The translations under genes were made by a program, and so were the position numbers. From Siphonodentalium dalli (Eukaryota > Mollusca > Scaphopoda > Gadilida > Siphonodentaliidae), in NCBI GenBank assembly GCA_032622095.1, contig CP136061.1, positions 86,214,324 through 86,278,323 on the forward strand: a stretch of 64,000 nucleotides of DNA, written 5' to 3'. The first letter of the stretch is position 1. Each line of letters begins with the position of its first letter. Positions 1 to 11,397 of this stretch are shown here, one piece after another. The notes beneath the pieces were generated by a model, which did no database searches, was not told the DNA's origin, and worked only from the letters and a program-made list of their open reading frames with translations.

Positions 1-86
1 TGTAGATAGTAGATACCAGTCAAGATGGCGATGGACCAAGATGACAGGGGATCGCGGGGATATACTCCACTCATTTCGATCTCATC
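1..86. other. Unassigned leader of the window
   Basis: No feature is assigned. It contains CAAGATGGCGATGGAC near position 22, which resembles the translation start context of the zinc-finger gene at 9021 (CAAGATGGCGACGGAC). The frame from this ATG stops after about 20 codons, inside the neighbouring MITE. It may be a similar first exon or chance. Confidence 0.2.
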
Positions 87-614
87 TTAAAGATGGATTA
101 TCTCTTTAAATAACAAATTTTAAATAGTTGCGTGGGTATAAAATAATAGATATGAACTGAAGACCCCTGTCCGGAAAAGCTTCTATCAATTAATATTGAT
201 TTTATTTCGAATATTAAATCGGGCCCGTTTATGTTACTATATTTAGAACCGACCATTCGGATGAGACCGTATTGCGATATAGAGCACTGGGCTGTTCCTA
301 CAGCTACGCAACGAATGTCAAATGTCACAGATTGGTTGTTTGTACTGTTTTGTTCCACAGATATAAGCCATAATGAGTATAATTAACGTTTATTTGTGAC
401 AAAATTGCACAATATAATTTCTGGTCTCTGTTAACAGTAACCAATATTGTTCGTTAGCTGAACAAACACACCTTTTTAGACCAGAAAATATTCGAAATAA
501 AATTAATATTAATCGATAGAAGCATTTCCGGACAGGAGTCTTCGATTCAGATCTAATATTTTATACCCCGGTAACTATATAATACATGTTTACAAAGAGA
601 TAATCCACCTTTAA
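87..614 (+). mobile_element. Family-A foldback MITE, full length (copy A1)
   Basis: The element is 528 bp including TTAA at both ends. The left end reads TTAAAGATGGATTATCTC and the right end is its inverse, GAGATAATCCACCTTTAA. The inverted arms extend about 130 bp imperfectly: both run through a TATAAAATA stretch, a GAAGACnCCTGTCCGGAAA block and ATTTTATTTCGAATATT. TTAA at both ends fits the piggyBac-type target choice, although TTAA could also be part of the terminal repeat. No transposase is encoded. At least 17 full or partial copies lie in this window, so this is a non-autonomous family. Confidence 0.88.
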
Positions 615-2160
615 GTTAAAAATATGACAGAAAAAATGCAATACAACTTAATATTTTTGTTACAATGACGTATTGGTTTTTACATTCTAAGTTCACACAA
701 TGTGACAGATATAATTATGTCACGTACATATGTCACTTCTTATGACATTCGATTGTAAAAATAAAAAATGGCGGTCAAAATCCTGGTGCAGTAAAATAGG
801 GAAATTTCGTTAAATTTAATCAATCTTTTCTATTTATACCTATATTATACCTATCTATAAACCTATAGCATTAAATGACCAGTTGCGCAACCAGATATGG
901 TGTCCAATCCAAATCCGATTATTGTGTGCCATATCACGAGGATTTGGACTTTGCGTGTTTCTCAAAATCGAATTTCGAAGTAGGTGTACTAAATTTGTAA
1001 ACAAATTATCAATCTTTACTTTAATGTCACGAATAGAGCACACGTATAGTGCTATGTATATCAGTTATGGACCACATTGCCTGTTTGAGTAGAAATTAAG
1101 CCACCACTATAAAAAAAAGTGGACAAAATGGCGACAAAGTTATCAAAATTGTGCAGTTTATGCTAAATGTCGCCAGTTCGTGCGAAAACTATTCCGAATT
1201 GAAATACTCGCTCTGTTTAACTGAGGCTGTGGAGGGTAGTTCTACCAGGAAGTAAACAATTTATACGGATATGTTGGTTGCTGGCTCCTGTGAGTCTGGG
1301 AGACTTTGCAATAAACGGCTGGCATGAACACCCAAAGAACTGAATATATGACAACGTTCTATCAGCTACACATCGCACTATTTTGCTTTTGATTTAGATA
1401 TACTGGTATATAAAACGGAGAGAACTGCCACCTTGGTGAGACTATATGGGGATTCAGTTGAACATAATATTTATTTTCTATACATTACTTATTATTTAGA
1501 GGGGCAATGACAATCACTTTAACAACACAAGTTTGATATTTGTGAGACTCTATTTAGAGAGTATGTTATATGTTGTTTATAATAAATATTTCTGTCCCAC
1601 AAAGTCGACGTCGATAGCTGTTATCAATAATATGTGTTTTTGTTGTTGTTGTTGTAACTTGGTGTTTGGAAGCCTGATAACGTCTTTAATCACTTCAGCA
1701 ATGTCCCGGGCCAAATTTTCAGCAGACGAGTCATGTTGGGGCCCATTATGTTCAATTGGGAAATTTGGTAAAATTCTTAACAAAAATATGTAATTTTTCA
1801 ACCAAAAACGTATTTCTGGGAGGGGTAGCTAAAATCCATTATTTCACAAACCGTTGTAAATTTCTGTTAAATTCTGTCTACATATGCTTTTCAGATAACT
1901 GTTACACCATATGAATTAAATAGTTTGGCATTATTGTAATATCCATTTGAATTATAATGTTTAAAAACCAAATATTTTTGTGAAAAACAGCGATTTTTCA
2001 GCAAAAAATAAATGTTTCGGCTCCAAATGGCAGGACAATCCAAATTAACCAATAATTTTTTCATATCAAGAAGAGATATGATATGATGTAGTAATTTTAA
2101 CAGCAACAATGTTGGCAAATAAGTTATGACATAGCCGCAAGCCTCGCTTGACCAAAATCG
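615..2160. other. Intergenic stretch without recognised gene
   Basis: AT-rich DNA with only short ORFs that overlap on both strands and match nothing I recognise. A short TTG microsatellite lies near 1637-1655. Confidence 0.4.
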
Positions 2161-2379
2161 TTAATTTATGGAAAAAAGTAACTGGTGGTATCGTTCATCG
2201 TCGATTTGACAATAGCCACCACCAATTCCGTTATTTTCACTATCATTTTCCAGAACAATACATATTTCTTCTTTAAAAAAGTTGTTTTCAACTTGTTCTA
2301 CCGAAGGTAGGGTATCTCGAAAGCTAGAGATCTTTTTCGATTTGGCCGCTGCACGTTTTCGATTTGGCCGAGACACCAT
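2161..2379 (-). CDS. Small hypothetical ORF, basic N-terminus and acidic C-terminus
   Basis: A 72-codon ORF starting MVSRPNRKRAAAKSKK, a basic stretch resembling a nuclear localisation signal, followed by an acidic and polar tail. The nucleotide sequence carries a short internal duplication (CGGCCAAATCGAAAA appears twice within 35 bp). The amino-acid composition looks more protein-like than most ORFs nearby, but I recognise no family, and no partner exon is visible. It could be an exon, a transposon remnant or chance. Confidence 0.22.
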   Translation of the reverse strand: MVSRPNRKRAAAKSKKISSFRDTLPSVEQVENNFFKEEICIVLENDSENNGIGGGYCQIDDERYHQLLFSIN

Positions 2380-3351
2380 CCCAAAATTGGTTCAGTGGTC
2401 TGGGAGAAAAATCGCGAACTGACAGACAGATCGACATATGTTACTCTTTTAAAAACTTATAGATATTTCCGCGATATAAGAGACCCAATAGTGTAGTGTA
2501 TTTTTGTTTTTCGAAGTGAGACCACTCTTGTCGGGAATGGGGATCACAGGAGGGAACATCACAATTAATAAAACATTCTTTTCGCTGTTTTTCCTACCAA
2601 CGTATATGTGCGTCGCTATCATACTATGAATTAACGATGTGTCGGAACACGACACGGGAATGGTTGTTTGACGTCACGACGAATTGTTCATGATTCTATT
2701 CACAATCTTATATACACCTGTGGATTCTGGATAACTGAATAATTTAACTGTGCACCAACTTCAAATTTGTATCTTGCATCAACCGGCGTGAATTAATATA
2801 AAGAGACCATTGTTTTTTTGCAGTTCTTTGTGTGATACCATTAGCCTTATCAGAATGCACCAATTGACCAGTTCCTGCAACTAACCGTATATCACTGTTC
2901 TGAAAGAAAAGTGCTGAATTTTTTATTACTATTGTCACTGGGTGGTGAACTGAGGCGTAAGAAATTGTTCGCGTCCGATAAATTCTACTGCCCGTGAATT
3001 TTGGACAAAAAGTTATATTTATAAGATGACTGGTACGTAATAATATTAAAAGTTGTGTTTAATGCCTTGCATATATAAATTTCCAACTGATGGCATTTCA
3101 GTCCAAAATGTTTACCAAAAGCTGGAAAATATATTATAATGTTGGTATAAAAGCAACAAATGCCCACTAATTATTGGTTGGAAAATCACAATGCTATGGT
3201 TGATGTGAAATTTTCGACTACTGTTGTGTCAAGTGGGGTGAGACACACACAACACCACCCCTATCCATGGATCGCAAAATCAAATAATATTTAAAACTAG
3301 CAATTTTGACGAAAGTTGTGGATGACGCCACCCCATGTCGCCACGACCTAG
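2380..3351. other. Intergenic stretch
   Basis: Nothing recognised apart from a short segment at 3311-3336 (GTTGTGGATGACGCCACCCC) that matches part of the 53-bp tandem unit found at 3972. Confidence 0.4.
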
Positions 3352-3590
3352 ATCATGCCTAACGCCCGTAGAGATCATATTCCACCAGTACAAAACCTGG
3401 GAACTTTTTTCAGGTTTTGACAGCACTAGAACCTTGAATAAAAGTAGAAAAAATAACGCTGGGAATATATTTCTTAGTTAATATACTTGTTGATGTACTT
3501 CAATGTGGGTGAAGGTCCCAATCCCTAAATTGCACGACTTGCCGTGACTTTGTTAGCGATTTTGCTTTGCGTCGCTTACAATGTGGAATT
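3352..3590 (+). mobile_element. Fragment (left half) of foldback element family B
   Basis: The stretch beginning ATCATGCCTAACGCCCGTAGAG, followed by CAGTACAAAAC and TGGGAATATATTTCTTAG, parallels 43825-43970 and 44707-44780. In that other copy the inverted partner arm is also present. Here only one arm is visible, so this is a truncated copy. Confidence 0.65.
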
Positions 3591-3971
3591 TGAATGAATG
3601 AAAGGCTACGACAACCTGTTCCATCTCCATAATGAATTGTTATATTGTTATATACCCGCTGTGGACAAACGAATTGACTTATTTTGTACCAATTCATCAA
3701 ACAAATTGCAGTGTTATAATATGTTGTACCTCCAACTATTAATAATGAGCAATGAAAACTAAAATTGTCGGATTTCAGGATTCAACAAAAATACTGTTAT
3801 GCAGCGATTATAGCACAAAATTACACAAATTTGTATTATTGTCCAGCCGATATGACATAAGTTTATGTAATTCAGTCTGTTGTTATCTTGAAAATAATGT
3901 TTGCTACTGCAGCAAATGTGTGGAAACTACTGAGTCCGTGCATCAATTTGTGTGATATGTTACGCCAATAC

Positions 3972-4226
3972 CATGCAGTAATCTTATAGGCACATGTACA
4001 ATTAGGTTGTGGATGACGCCACCCCATGCAGTAATCTTATAGGCACATGTACAATTAGGTTTGGATGACGCCACCCCATGCAGTAATCTTATAGGCACAT
4101 GTACAATTAGGTTGTGGATGACGCCACCCCATGCAGTAATTGTATAGGCACATGTACAATTAGGTTGTGGATGACGCCACCCCATGCAGTAATCTTATAG
4201 GCACATGTACAATTAGGTTGTGGATA
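3972..4226. repeat. 53-bp tandem repeat, about 5 copies
   Basis: The unit starts CATGCAGTAATCTTATAGGC and ends GATGACGCCACCC. Units are nearly identical; the second has lost one base. Because 53 is not a multiple of three, each reading frame rotates from unit to unit, so the minus-strand ORF across it is a by-product. A single related unit fragment sits upstream at 3311. Confidence 0.9.
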
Positions 4227-4373
4227 CAATCATCGCAGTTTGGGCCAGACGGGACCGATTTTCAAGCTTGATCTGAGTCGAGTGGCATCTCAATGTGTCA
4301 TTCCGGTCGATACATGGCCATTTCAATAAGAAACGACCATTTGTTGACGCTCACGGAATCTCACCCATCTCTG

Positions 4374-4902
4374 TTAAAGATGGATGATCTCTTTGTAAAC
4401 ATGTATCATATAGTTACCGGGGTATAACATATTAGATCTGAATCGAAGACTCCTGTCCAGAAATGCTTCTATCGATTAATATTAATTTTATTTCGAATAT
4501 TTTATAGTCTAAAAAGGTGTAGTTATTTAGCTGATGAACAATAGTGGTTACTGTTAACAGAGACCAGAAATTTTATTTTACAATTTTGTCACAAATAAAC
4601 GTTAATTATACTCATTATCGCTTATAACTATGGAACAAAACAATACAAACAGTCAATCTGGAACATTTGACTTTTGGTGTGTAGCCACAGGAACAGCGCA
4701 GTGCTCTATATATCGCAATATGGTATCATCCGAATGGTCTGTTCTAAAAATAGACACATACACGGTCCCGATTAAATTTCGAAATAAAATCAATATTAAT
4801 TGATAGTAGCTTTTCCGGGCAGGGGTCTTCAGTTCATATTTATTATTTTATACCCACGCAACTATTAAAATTTTGTTATTTAAAGAGATAATCCATCTTT
4901 AA
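4374..4902 (-). mobile_element. Family-A foldback MITE, full length (copy A2)
   Basis: Flanked by TTAA on both sides; the right-type arm (GATGATCTCTTTGTAAACATG) comes first, so it is inverted relative to copy A1. It has the same inner blocks and about the same length (529 bp). It is diverged from A1 by scattered substitutions. Confidence 0.87.
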
Positions 4903-4944
4903 CTCCTGAGTGTCAGTGTTTGCACTTTTGCACTTTTGTGTTGG

Positions 4945-5065
4945 TCACGTTATGTAATGTGTTGTTATTTTCTATTGATGGGTCCGGTCTTTTATATAGG
5001 CTTGCCTGTTGCCCGGACCTGGTGATATGTCATTGTACATCTTGCACAATAAACCATTTAAAAAA
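4945..5065 (+). repeat. Possible retroelement 3' tail
   Basis: The stretch TGTTGTTATTTTCTATTGATGGGTCC ... TTGCCTGTTGCCCGGACC ... CAATAAACCATTTAAAAAAAAC ends in an AATAAA-like signal and a short A tract, as expected for a retroposed 3' end. No coding region adjoins it. Confidence 0.35.
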
Positions 5066-6155
5066 AACAGGCATCCACTATTCATGGTAATTGGAGGTGA
5101 CACCCCTATGATGAAAGTATGAAATTATCACTGAGAAACTACACCATGCACAACAACACAAGTAATATTACTTATCACAGTCGGCTGAATTATACAGCTG
5201 TATAATTCACAACTCGAAGAAAGCAACTTGTCCGACAGAAACGATTTAATGTGATACCAGTCAGACCTCAAGGAAATATTTATCTAAAGCAATTATAGTA
5301 TAAAGTGTCTCACAATCGACAACTGAATGCGGCAACAAAAGACACATAATTTGGTCACAACAAAGCATCCATTGAGCGCATGTATAATAGCTGGTGCAAT
5401 TAATCTCCCTCGGTGAAGCTTCAATGCAGAAAGGCATTGAAGATTTACAGAAGGAACATGTCGAGCAACAAAATGAGTTTTCAAGTGATAAGATAAAATC
5501 GGATAAAATATAGACACACCGGGGGATTAGGGGCTGGGTTCCCAAATATTTCATTGGTAAAAAAAATATCTAATTTTGCAAACAACATTTTCATTTGGCA
5601 ATAGTTTTTGGCAAGTCACTTTAATGAAGTTAAATATATATTTGTCAATCAATGCTACTCATTTAAGAACACGTTTACAATATAATTTTATTGGTGGTGT
5701 GTTATACGGTTTATGAAAAGTTAACATATCTATATACCAAGACGCAGTTAATCCGATACGATTTGTGTCGACGAGCGGAGGGATTACTAGCGTGGATTGT
5801 GGTGGCGATTACATGGCTAGTCCTCATTGTTTGACTGGCCTTTATGGCGCAACAACCTTCCTAAATCCTATCGATATAAAAATTCGCACTAACAGCGATT
5901 ATCGAAATAATGGACTCAATGTTTCAGAAACTGGTAGCATTTGTTAATTTCTAGAAGAAAAAAAAAATTTCATTTGGCAATTTTTTGCAAAAGTAATTTT
6001 CACTTCATGCATGCAGCGCGGACCATGAGTAGGGGGACACAACTTGTATACATGTATTTATCCATTCTTGAAAATATGTTTTGTTCACTCACGCACGTAT
6101 GTTCTATATTAATTTGCAGATAAGGCACAATAAAGTGGCATCCTTCAAATATGGC
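5066..6155. other. Intergenic stretch with overlapping short ORFs
   Basis: A 97-codon minus-strand ORF at 5261-5554 and a shorter ORF in another frame overlap here. I recognise neither, and having two open frames on one strand argues against real coding. On the plus strand, the 5420-5510 region reads as a short charged, glutamine-rich peptide without start context. Confidence 0.35.
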
Positions 6156-6307
6156 ATCAACGTCGTTTTTCGGTTGATCTATGCCTATAGATCGATCAGT
6201 AGACGAATAACATACTGTATAATTTCCGCGAAGCGGATTATACTAAGTATGTTATTCGTCTACTGATCGATCTATAGGCTCATAGATCAACCGAAAACGA
6301 CATTGAT
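6156..6307. mobile_element. Foldback hairpin element with ATCAACGTCG ends (family D)
   Basis: A 152-bp near-palindrome. The left arm runs from ATCAACGTCGTTTTTCGG to GACGAATAACATACT; the right arm is its inverse from AGTATGTTATTCGTC to CGAAAACGACATTGAT. The centre (ATAATTTCCGCGAAGCGGATTAT) is itself nearly self-complementary. The end sequence is shared with the element at 9507-9663, so this is a short MITE family rather than a chance palindrome. Confidence 0.8.
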
Positions 6308-6947
6308 GGCTTAAAATTACAACGATAACATTTATTTTCAACAATCTACTATTAGTCCATTTCAGAAGATTAATTGCCAGAACATTAATTTTCTGTTTGA
6401 CGATCTCCGATATTGGTTAATGGGCCGAAAATAAATTGGCCGAAATTGTCAACGACCAAGCAAACTTTCAGAAAATAAATGTTTACACCTCAACTTCAAT
6501 TTTCAGCAATAAACTATCCATGATAAAAAAAATTACTTGTTTGGCTACGATTTCCGTTTAAAATAACAATAACAACTCAATAATTATCAACACACACAGA
6601 GTCGAATCCGAAGCGATTGTATAGCGATCTCTGGTAAAATTATTAACTCCATACTCTAGGAGTCCATCCCTGATGCCCTGATCACATGTCATTACCTTTG
6701 TTATGAAGCAGAATTTTTTTAATAGGGTTGTAATCGGGTAACACAATTTATTTACTCCCAATAAAATTATCCATGTTCATCAGCCTGTTGATAAGTCTGA
6801 TTCGTGATCATTTGTGTTCACAGTAACTATACACGTTTCATGGACGCTCTTTCGAAAATTGGACAAATGAAAAACGCTAAAATGAACAGACATAAGTATA
6901 GTATAGTGTCCGTCAGAAACATGCAACATAGACATCAGCTACTTTTT
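6308..6947. other. Intergenic stretch
   Basis: Nothing recognised; only short ORFs. Confidence 0.4.
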
Positions 6948-7707
6948 AGCTCACCTGAGATAAAGTCTCCGGTTGAGCTATAGTCATCACTCCTCGTCCG
7001 TCCGTCCGTCCATCCACATATCCGCCCGTCAAGAATCATCTTCTCCTCTGGAGCCATAAGACCGAATGGGTTCATATTTGGTGAGGATGTTCCCTAGTTG
7101 ACTCACATTCAGATTTGTTCAAATGAAGTCACCAGGTCAAATACTTGTAAAGCTAGGGTCATAACTATTTCCCACCATAGTAATTCTTTAAACAACTTCT
7201 TCTCAAGTTCCATTGGGCCGAATGGGTTCGTATTTGGTATAATGGGTCCTTGTGTGAATGTGGTTCAGATTTGTTCAAATGAGGTCAGTAGGTCGAATGT
7301 GGGCGGAGCCAGTGACATAATTAAAAAATAATTCAGATTTTGGGAATTTTCAGGGTGAACTTGCTCAATTTAACATAACATTAAACTTAATTTTGTTTTT
7401 AAACATGTTATAAAATTTGAAAAAGTGACACCATTTTAACATCTATAGAGTTATGAAACTTCAATCTTTACGGAAACATTCCATTACCCACCCTCTCCCA
7501 CCTGCCCCCAACCAACAGCCCTTCCACCCCGTATCATCTCCCAACTTCCCAACCTCTCTCACAAGAAGCAGATATTATATCTCTGCAGAGAGACACATGT
7601 CATTAATTGAGATTAGAATAATAGATGTCATCTGGCAGACTGGTGTAAACTACTTCTAGCTGCTAGGTGTTTGTTTTCATTATCAAATTAAAACAAACTG
7701 CTGCTCC
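6948..7707 (+). repeat. Mollusc-type dispersed repeat, AGCTCACCTGAG / GTCC-rich (copy 1)
   Basis: Begins TTTTTAGCTCACCTGAGATA, followed by a GTCCGTCCGTCCGTCC run and then degenerate internal repeats of a block containing CCGAATGGGTTCATATTTGGT and TTCAGATTTGTTCAAATGA (near 7060 and 7210). A second degenerate copy lies at 8205-8660 on the other side of the MITE at 7708. I associate this style of repeat with bivalve genomes from general familiarity only. Confidence 0.6.
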
Positions 7708-8118
7708 CAAGCCTGAATTTAGTGTGTCTGACATTTGCAGAATGAGGTCACAAGAGGGTGAATTTAGTTATGCTACCCCATATAGCAGGCTAACATCACC
7801 AAATACACCATCCAGGGACCTAAGTCTGCTTGGGCCTCATCTTCTGGGGAGTATCTAGAGTATCAAATTGACATTTTTTCCCTTCTGTTCAGTTTCTATA
7901 TCCCCTAATTTGCAGAAGATACAATGCATAATCGAAGTGCCCAATGGGTGCACATCACCAACTTCAACTGAATGTTTCACATGGCAGTTGAGGCCTAATC
8001 AGATTGAGGTCACCAGAGGGTGAATTCGGTGATGCTAGTCCACCTTGCGGAATAGCATATTAATTCACCCTTTGGGTACCTCATTCTGCAAATGTCAGAC
8101 ACACTAAAATCAGGCTTG
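7708..8118. mobile_element. Family-C MITE with 8-bp target duplication (copy 1)
   Basis: The ends are CAAGCCTGAATTTAGTGTG and, inverted, CACTAAAATCAGGCTTG. Flanks are GCTGCTCC on the left and GCTGTTCC on the right, an 8-bp duplication with one mismatch, as in hAT-type insertions. Internally there are inverted modules around GGTCACCAGAGGGTGAATT, so the whole element folds as several hairpins. The second copy is at 21091-21557. It encodes no protein. Confidence 0.75.
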
Positions 8119-8204
8119 GCTGTTCCCATATTATTTTCTTAACCAACACTACTTATCCAGGTGAAATCATACATTGATTTTTCAAAGACAACTTGGGGGT
8201 TATA

Positions 8205-8660
8205 TTGAATTGAATTTGTCTGTCTGTCGGGCTGTCATTCCATCTGTCTGTCTGTCGGGATGTCTATCCATCAACAATTGTTTTATTCTCCAGATCAATA
8301 TTAAAGACCAAATGGGTTGATATATTTTAGTGTGGATGTTCCCTTGGTGACTCACAATCAGATTTGTTCAAATAAGTTCATCAAATAGGTGAGAAGCCAG
8401 TGCAAATAAATCTGTCCCTCCATTGTAATTTTTAAAACAATTTCTTCTCAAGAACCTTTGAGCCTATTTAGCTTATATTTTGGTACGGAGTGTCCTTGTG
8501 TGACTGGGGTTGTTATTTGTTCAAATGGGGTAATTTTTTTGGAAACTTTTGAGGGAAATCAATTAACTTCAACTCTTAAATCGACCCTTTGAAATTACTA
8601 GATGAATGGATCTCGTAGATGGGGATTCATATTTGTTCAAATAGGGGCAGCGATAAGAGA
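8205..8660 (+). repeat. Mollusc-type dispersed repeat (copy 2, degenerate)
   Basis: Starts with a GTCTGTCTGTCGGG microsatellite-like run, followed by blocks matching 7000-7330: ACCAAATGGGTTGATAT, GTGGATGTTCCCTTGGTGACTC and CAGATTTGTTCAAAT. It lost its AGCTCACC start or was split from copy 1 by the family-C MITE insertion. Confidence 0.5.
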
Positions 8661-9024
8661 TTTAACTCTCCCCACCAACCCTACCTGTATCTATGCTGTT
8701 TGATACTGTTATAAACATATATATATATTCCTAATTATTTATAAGCTGCCTGATTATGTTCGACTAAAGTTTTCTTAAATGTTGATTCCGCTATCAAGTA
8801 TCTCGCATCACTAGTCGTCCTTTATCAACATATTCGAATCACATGTATATAGAGACTTCAATCTTCCCCACACGAACATATCAAAGAGTTTGGTATTGTT
8901 TGATGGAAATTAACGTGCCATTTGCAGGTAGCTGTGGTTCGCATTTATATATGCAATCAACGTCTTTTTCTTGCATTATCACAGTGGTGCAAGATCGGCG
9001 GAGAGAACGGTGGAGAGTTTCAAG
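8661..9024. promoter_or_regulatory. Upstream region of the zinc-finger gene
   Basis: This region precedes the inferred first exon at 9025. It contains a solo ATCAACGTCTTT at 8957 resembling the family-D terminus, and the start lies in CAAGATGGCGAC, a sequence resembling the YY1 core (AAGATGGCG) that often sits at metazoan translation starts. No clear TATA element is placed. The promoter assignment is inferred from position only. Confidence 0.25.
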
Positions 9025-10440
9025 ATGGCGACGGACAAATTTAGCGTAAGGTACGTGGTTCAACTCAATGAATGTTTTCTCTCATTTAAGTAATTCATTT
9101 CACTACAACAAAGTTGCACGGGCAGTCAAATTGTGTGTGGAATATATTCGGCATGTTGTTCAATTGATATTAAGTATTTTAAGTGTGCTAGAAAGGTCAA
9201 CATGTGGTGAAATGTTTTGTTTACTTTTTGAGGTGGCGAGATTCGTGCATTTTTGTGCATAAATTGTGAATCCGACGGGATTCAGATGTAACCCTAAAGG
9301 ATGTGTTTGCTAGAGGATATGAAGTTACACGAGTATTGGAATCTATACTTAACATCACAATTAGGACTAATTAAATTCCAAATTGTCAAAATGGCGGTAC
9401 AGATGAAGACAATTTACACAATAATGATGATGGTGTAGAGTACATTATTTATGATTGTGTAGAGTATTTTCTAAATAATTCAAATACCTGGATGTAATTA
9501 TAAGCAATCAACGTCGTTTGTGATGTCATTTCGGGCGTAGACCAAATTATCAATGTCAGGCATTATAGGCATACGGTATAGGCTATTTTGTACGGCAATT
9601 TCGGCCTCTGGGTCTGGCACCTACATTGGCCTCTGCATAAATGACATCGCAAACGACGTTGATACCATAATTATATTGTCTAGCACACAGAGCAAAAATA
9701 TACCATCAATTTGCATTTATGCTCGGAAGAGTATTTTTAATGAAACCTAGTGAATTAAAAAAAATTAAAATATTAAAGGGTCTAGATATGATCAATTGGA
9801 TTGTATCGGTGTCCGGTCATCATGGATGAAGGTCTTGAAGACCATGCATTGCTTCTATAGCCATTATTATGCCTACTTAATAGAGATGACAAATATAAGA
9901 AATTGTGTGTATTAAGAGTAATTTGGTACCGTATCTCTTTCGCCACGTCCCTGTACACATATATTGAACTTTGCTCTCCATAACCTCACTTGTGATTGTT
10001 TTTTTTTATTATTTCAGAGTTGAAGCAATGGAAGAATCCTTCAACGAAGAATCAGGCTCAACGTCTCAGATAACGAGTGGTCAATCTGACTCTGACAAGC
10101 GATTCAGACATGTTTGTGCATATTGTGAAAATTCCTTCAACATGAAAAAGCATGAGAATACACACACAAATTCACAACCACTCCCGTGTGGTGATGGAGG
10201 CCAAAAGTTTATTGAGAAATATTTGCACATCGTGTAAAGCACGGTGGTGGATCTAAATTTTAATGCGACAAATGGCCCAAATTTTTTTCTCGCAAGTACA
10301 CTTTGAATCACCATATAGAAAGTCACCAAATTGGAAAGTGGTACACATTGTGATAAATGCGGTTCTGTATTTACCAGGAAGGTTACCTTAAGAAATCACA
10401 CGAAAGCTGTACACGACAAGGACGTTCTTCATCGATGCCG
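9025..10440 (+). pseudogene. Two-exon C2H2 zinc-finger-like gene, broken
   Basis: Exon 1 coding starts at ATG 9025 and ends at 9050 before a good donor (AAG|GTACGT). Exon 2 begins at 10018 after a pyrimidine tract ending TTATTTCAG. Joining them keeps frame (MATDKFSVR then VEAMEESFNEES), giving an acidic, serine-rich N-terminus followed by a finger start (HVCAYCENSFN) that then loses spacing before a stop at 10237. Downstream, other frames still show finger pieces: CDKWPKFFSRKYTLNHH near 10263 and CDKCGSVFTRK near 10353, ending at CRSC where a MITE begins at 10456. The splice-consistent joining suggests a genuine gene or former gene. The frameshifts and the MITE suggest it is now a pseudogene, unless further splicing rescues it. 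C2H2 proteins are normally nuclear DNA-binding regulators. Confidence 0.6.
9507..9663. mobile_element. Family-D MITE inside an intron
   Basis: 157 bp with 25-bp terminal inverted repeats, ATCAACGTCGTTTGTGATGT at the left and the inverse of ATCAACGTCGTTTGCGATGT at the right, differing at one position. It lies in the intron between 9050 and 10018 of the zinc-finger gene. It shares its terminus with the hairpin at 6156. Confidence 0.8.
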
Positions 10441-10455
10441 CAGCTGCTGGATAGT

Positions 10456-11188
10456 ATACCTTACTCGTATTTAAATTCGCGCAGTACTATTTTTCGCTCA
10501 GTTTTGAATTCCCGCACTTTGAATTCGCGCGCCTAGCTTCGCGAATTCAAAACTGACAAAACTGTTTTCGTAAATTGATTTGATGATGCAGTTTCAGATC
10601 TTAATCGTTACATCGTGCATAAATTAACATAACTGCATCATCAATGTGTTGTGAAGACTGGCGTTTATACGCTCCAAATAATTATTCTAATATCGAAATA
10701 GTTATAAACATAATTTAATGAACTCAAAGAAGTAAAACCGCAAGCACGTATAGAAAACTTTCATAAGAAAAAATCAAAACTTGGCTGTGGGCTGTGACAT
10801 TAACAAAGTCAGACTGTTTGGTCACGGTGTCACGCCTGCGTTGTGAATAGGGCGATGTGCATCTTCAGTCTGCATTATGTGTATTTCTTACAAGTATTTC
10901 AACATCAATGATGTTACCATGATTTGTTGCTGTATAATTATGTCATACATCTACATATCATCAATGGTTTATACACGTGGTTGCCCGTGTGTAAAATATA
11001 GTCCTACAAGCCCAAGGTCCAACGTTCCGCAATGGATATACATGTAACTCGTCGACATATAGCCTTCTTGTTTCCCTGTGGTTTGTTCTAACCTCGGGAG
11101 TCGTACTATATTTCGCTCAGTTTTGAATTCGCGCACTGACAGGTGCGCGAAAAATAGTACTGCGCGAATTTAAATACTAGTAAGGTAT
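10456..11188. mobile_element. Family-E MITE interrupting the last zinc-finger segment
   Basis: 733 bp with about 40-bp inverted ends: ATACCTTACTCGTATTTAAA, then TTCGCGCAGTACTATTTTTCGC, on the left and the inverse on the right with one mismatch. An inner inverted pair around CAGTTTTGAATTC is also present. It sits directly after the codons for CRSC of the zinc-finger gene; beyond it the sequence (CTGGCGCGCAGCCCTG) could continue a finger-like frame. Its target duplication is unclear. Confidence 0.75.
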
Positions 11189-11397
11189 CTGGCGCGCAGC
11201 CCTGTCTGCACACGTTGACATGACAGTGTGTCACTTACTGACAACGGACATTTATAGACACAGTATTATGCATGAAAAAACCACAAACAGTTATGTTGTT
11301 ATTATGTTTTGAAGATTGGAATTTATCTTTTTGAGAGTAATAATATATATCTATGTTATGTATATATGTTATGCGTTACTCGATGAAGAGGCAAGTA

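Noticed and set aside
98-358. 86-codon minus-strand ORF (starts MEQN) repeated in family-A copies at 98, 52984, 53557 and 58300
   Set aside because: It spans the terminal arm and inner part of a non-autonomous MITE, is broken in other copies, and recurs only because the element is repeated. No protein family is recognisable.
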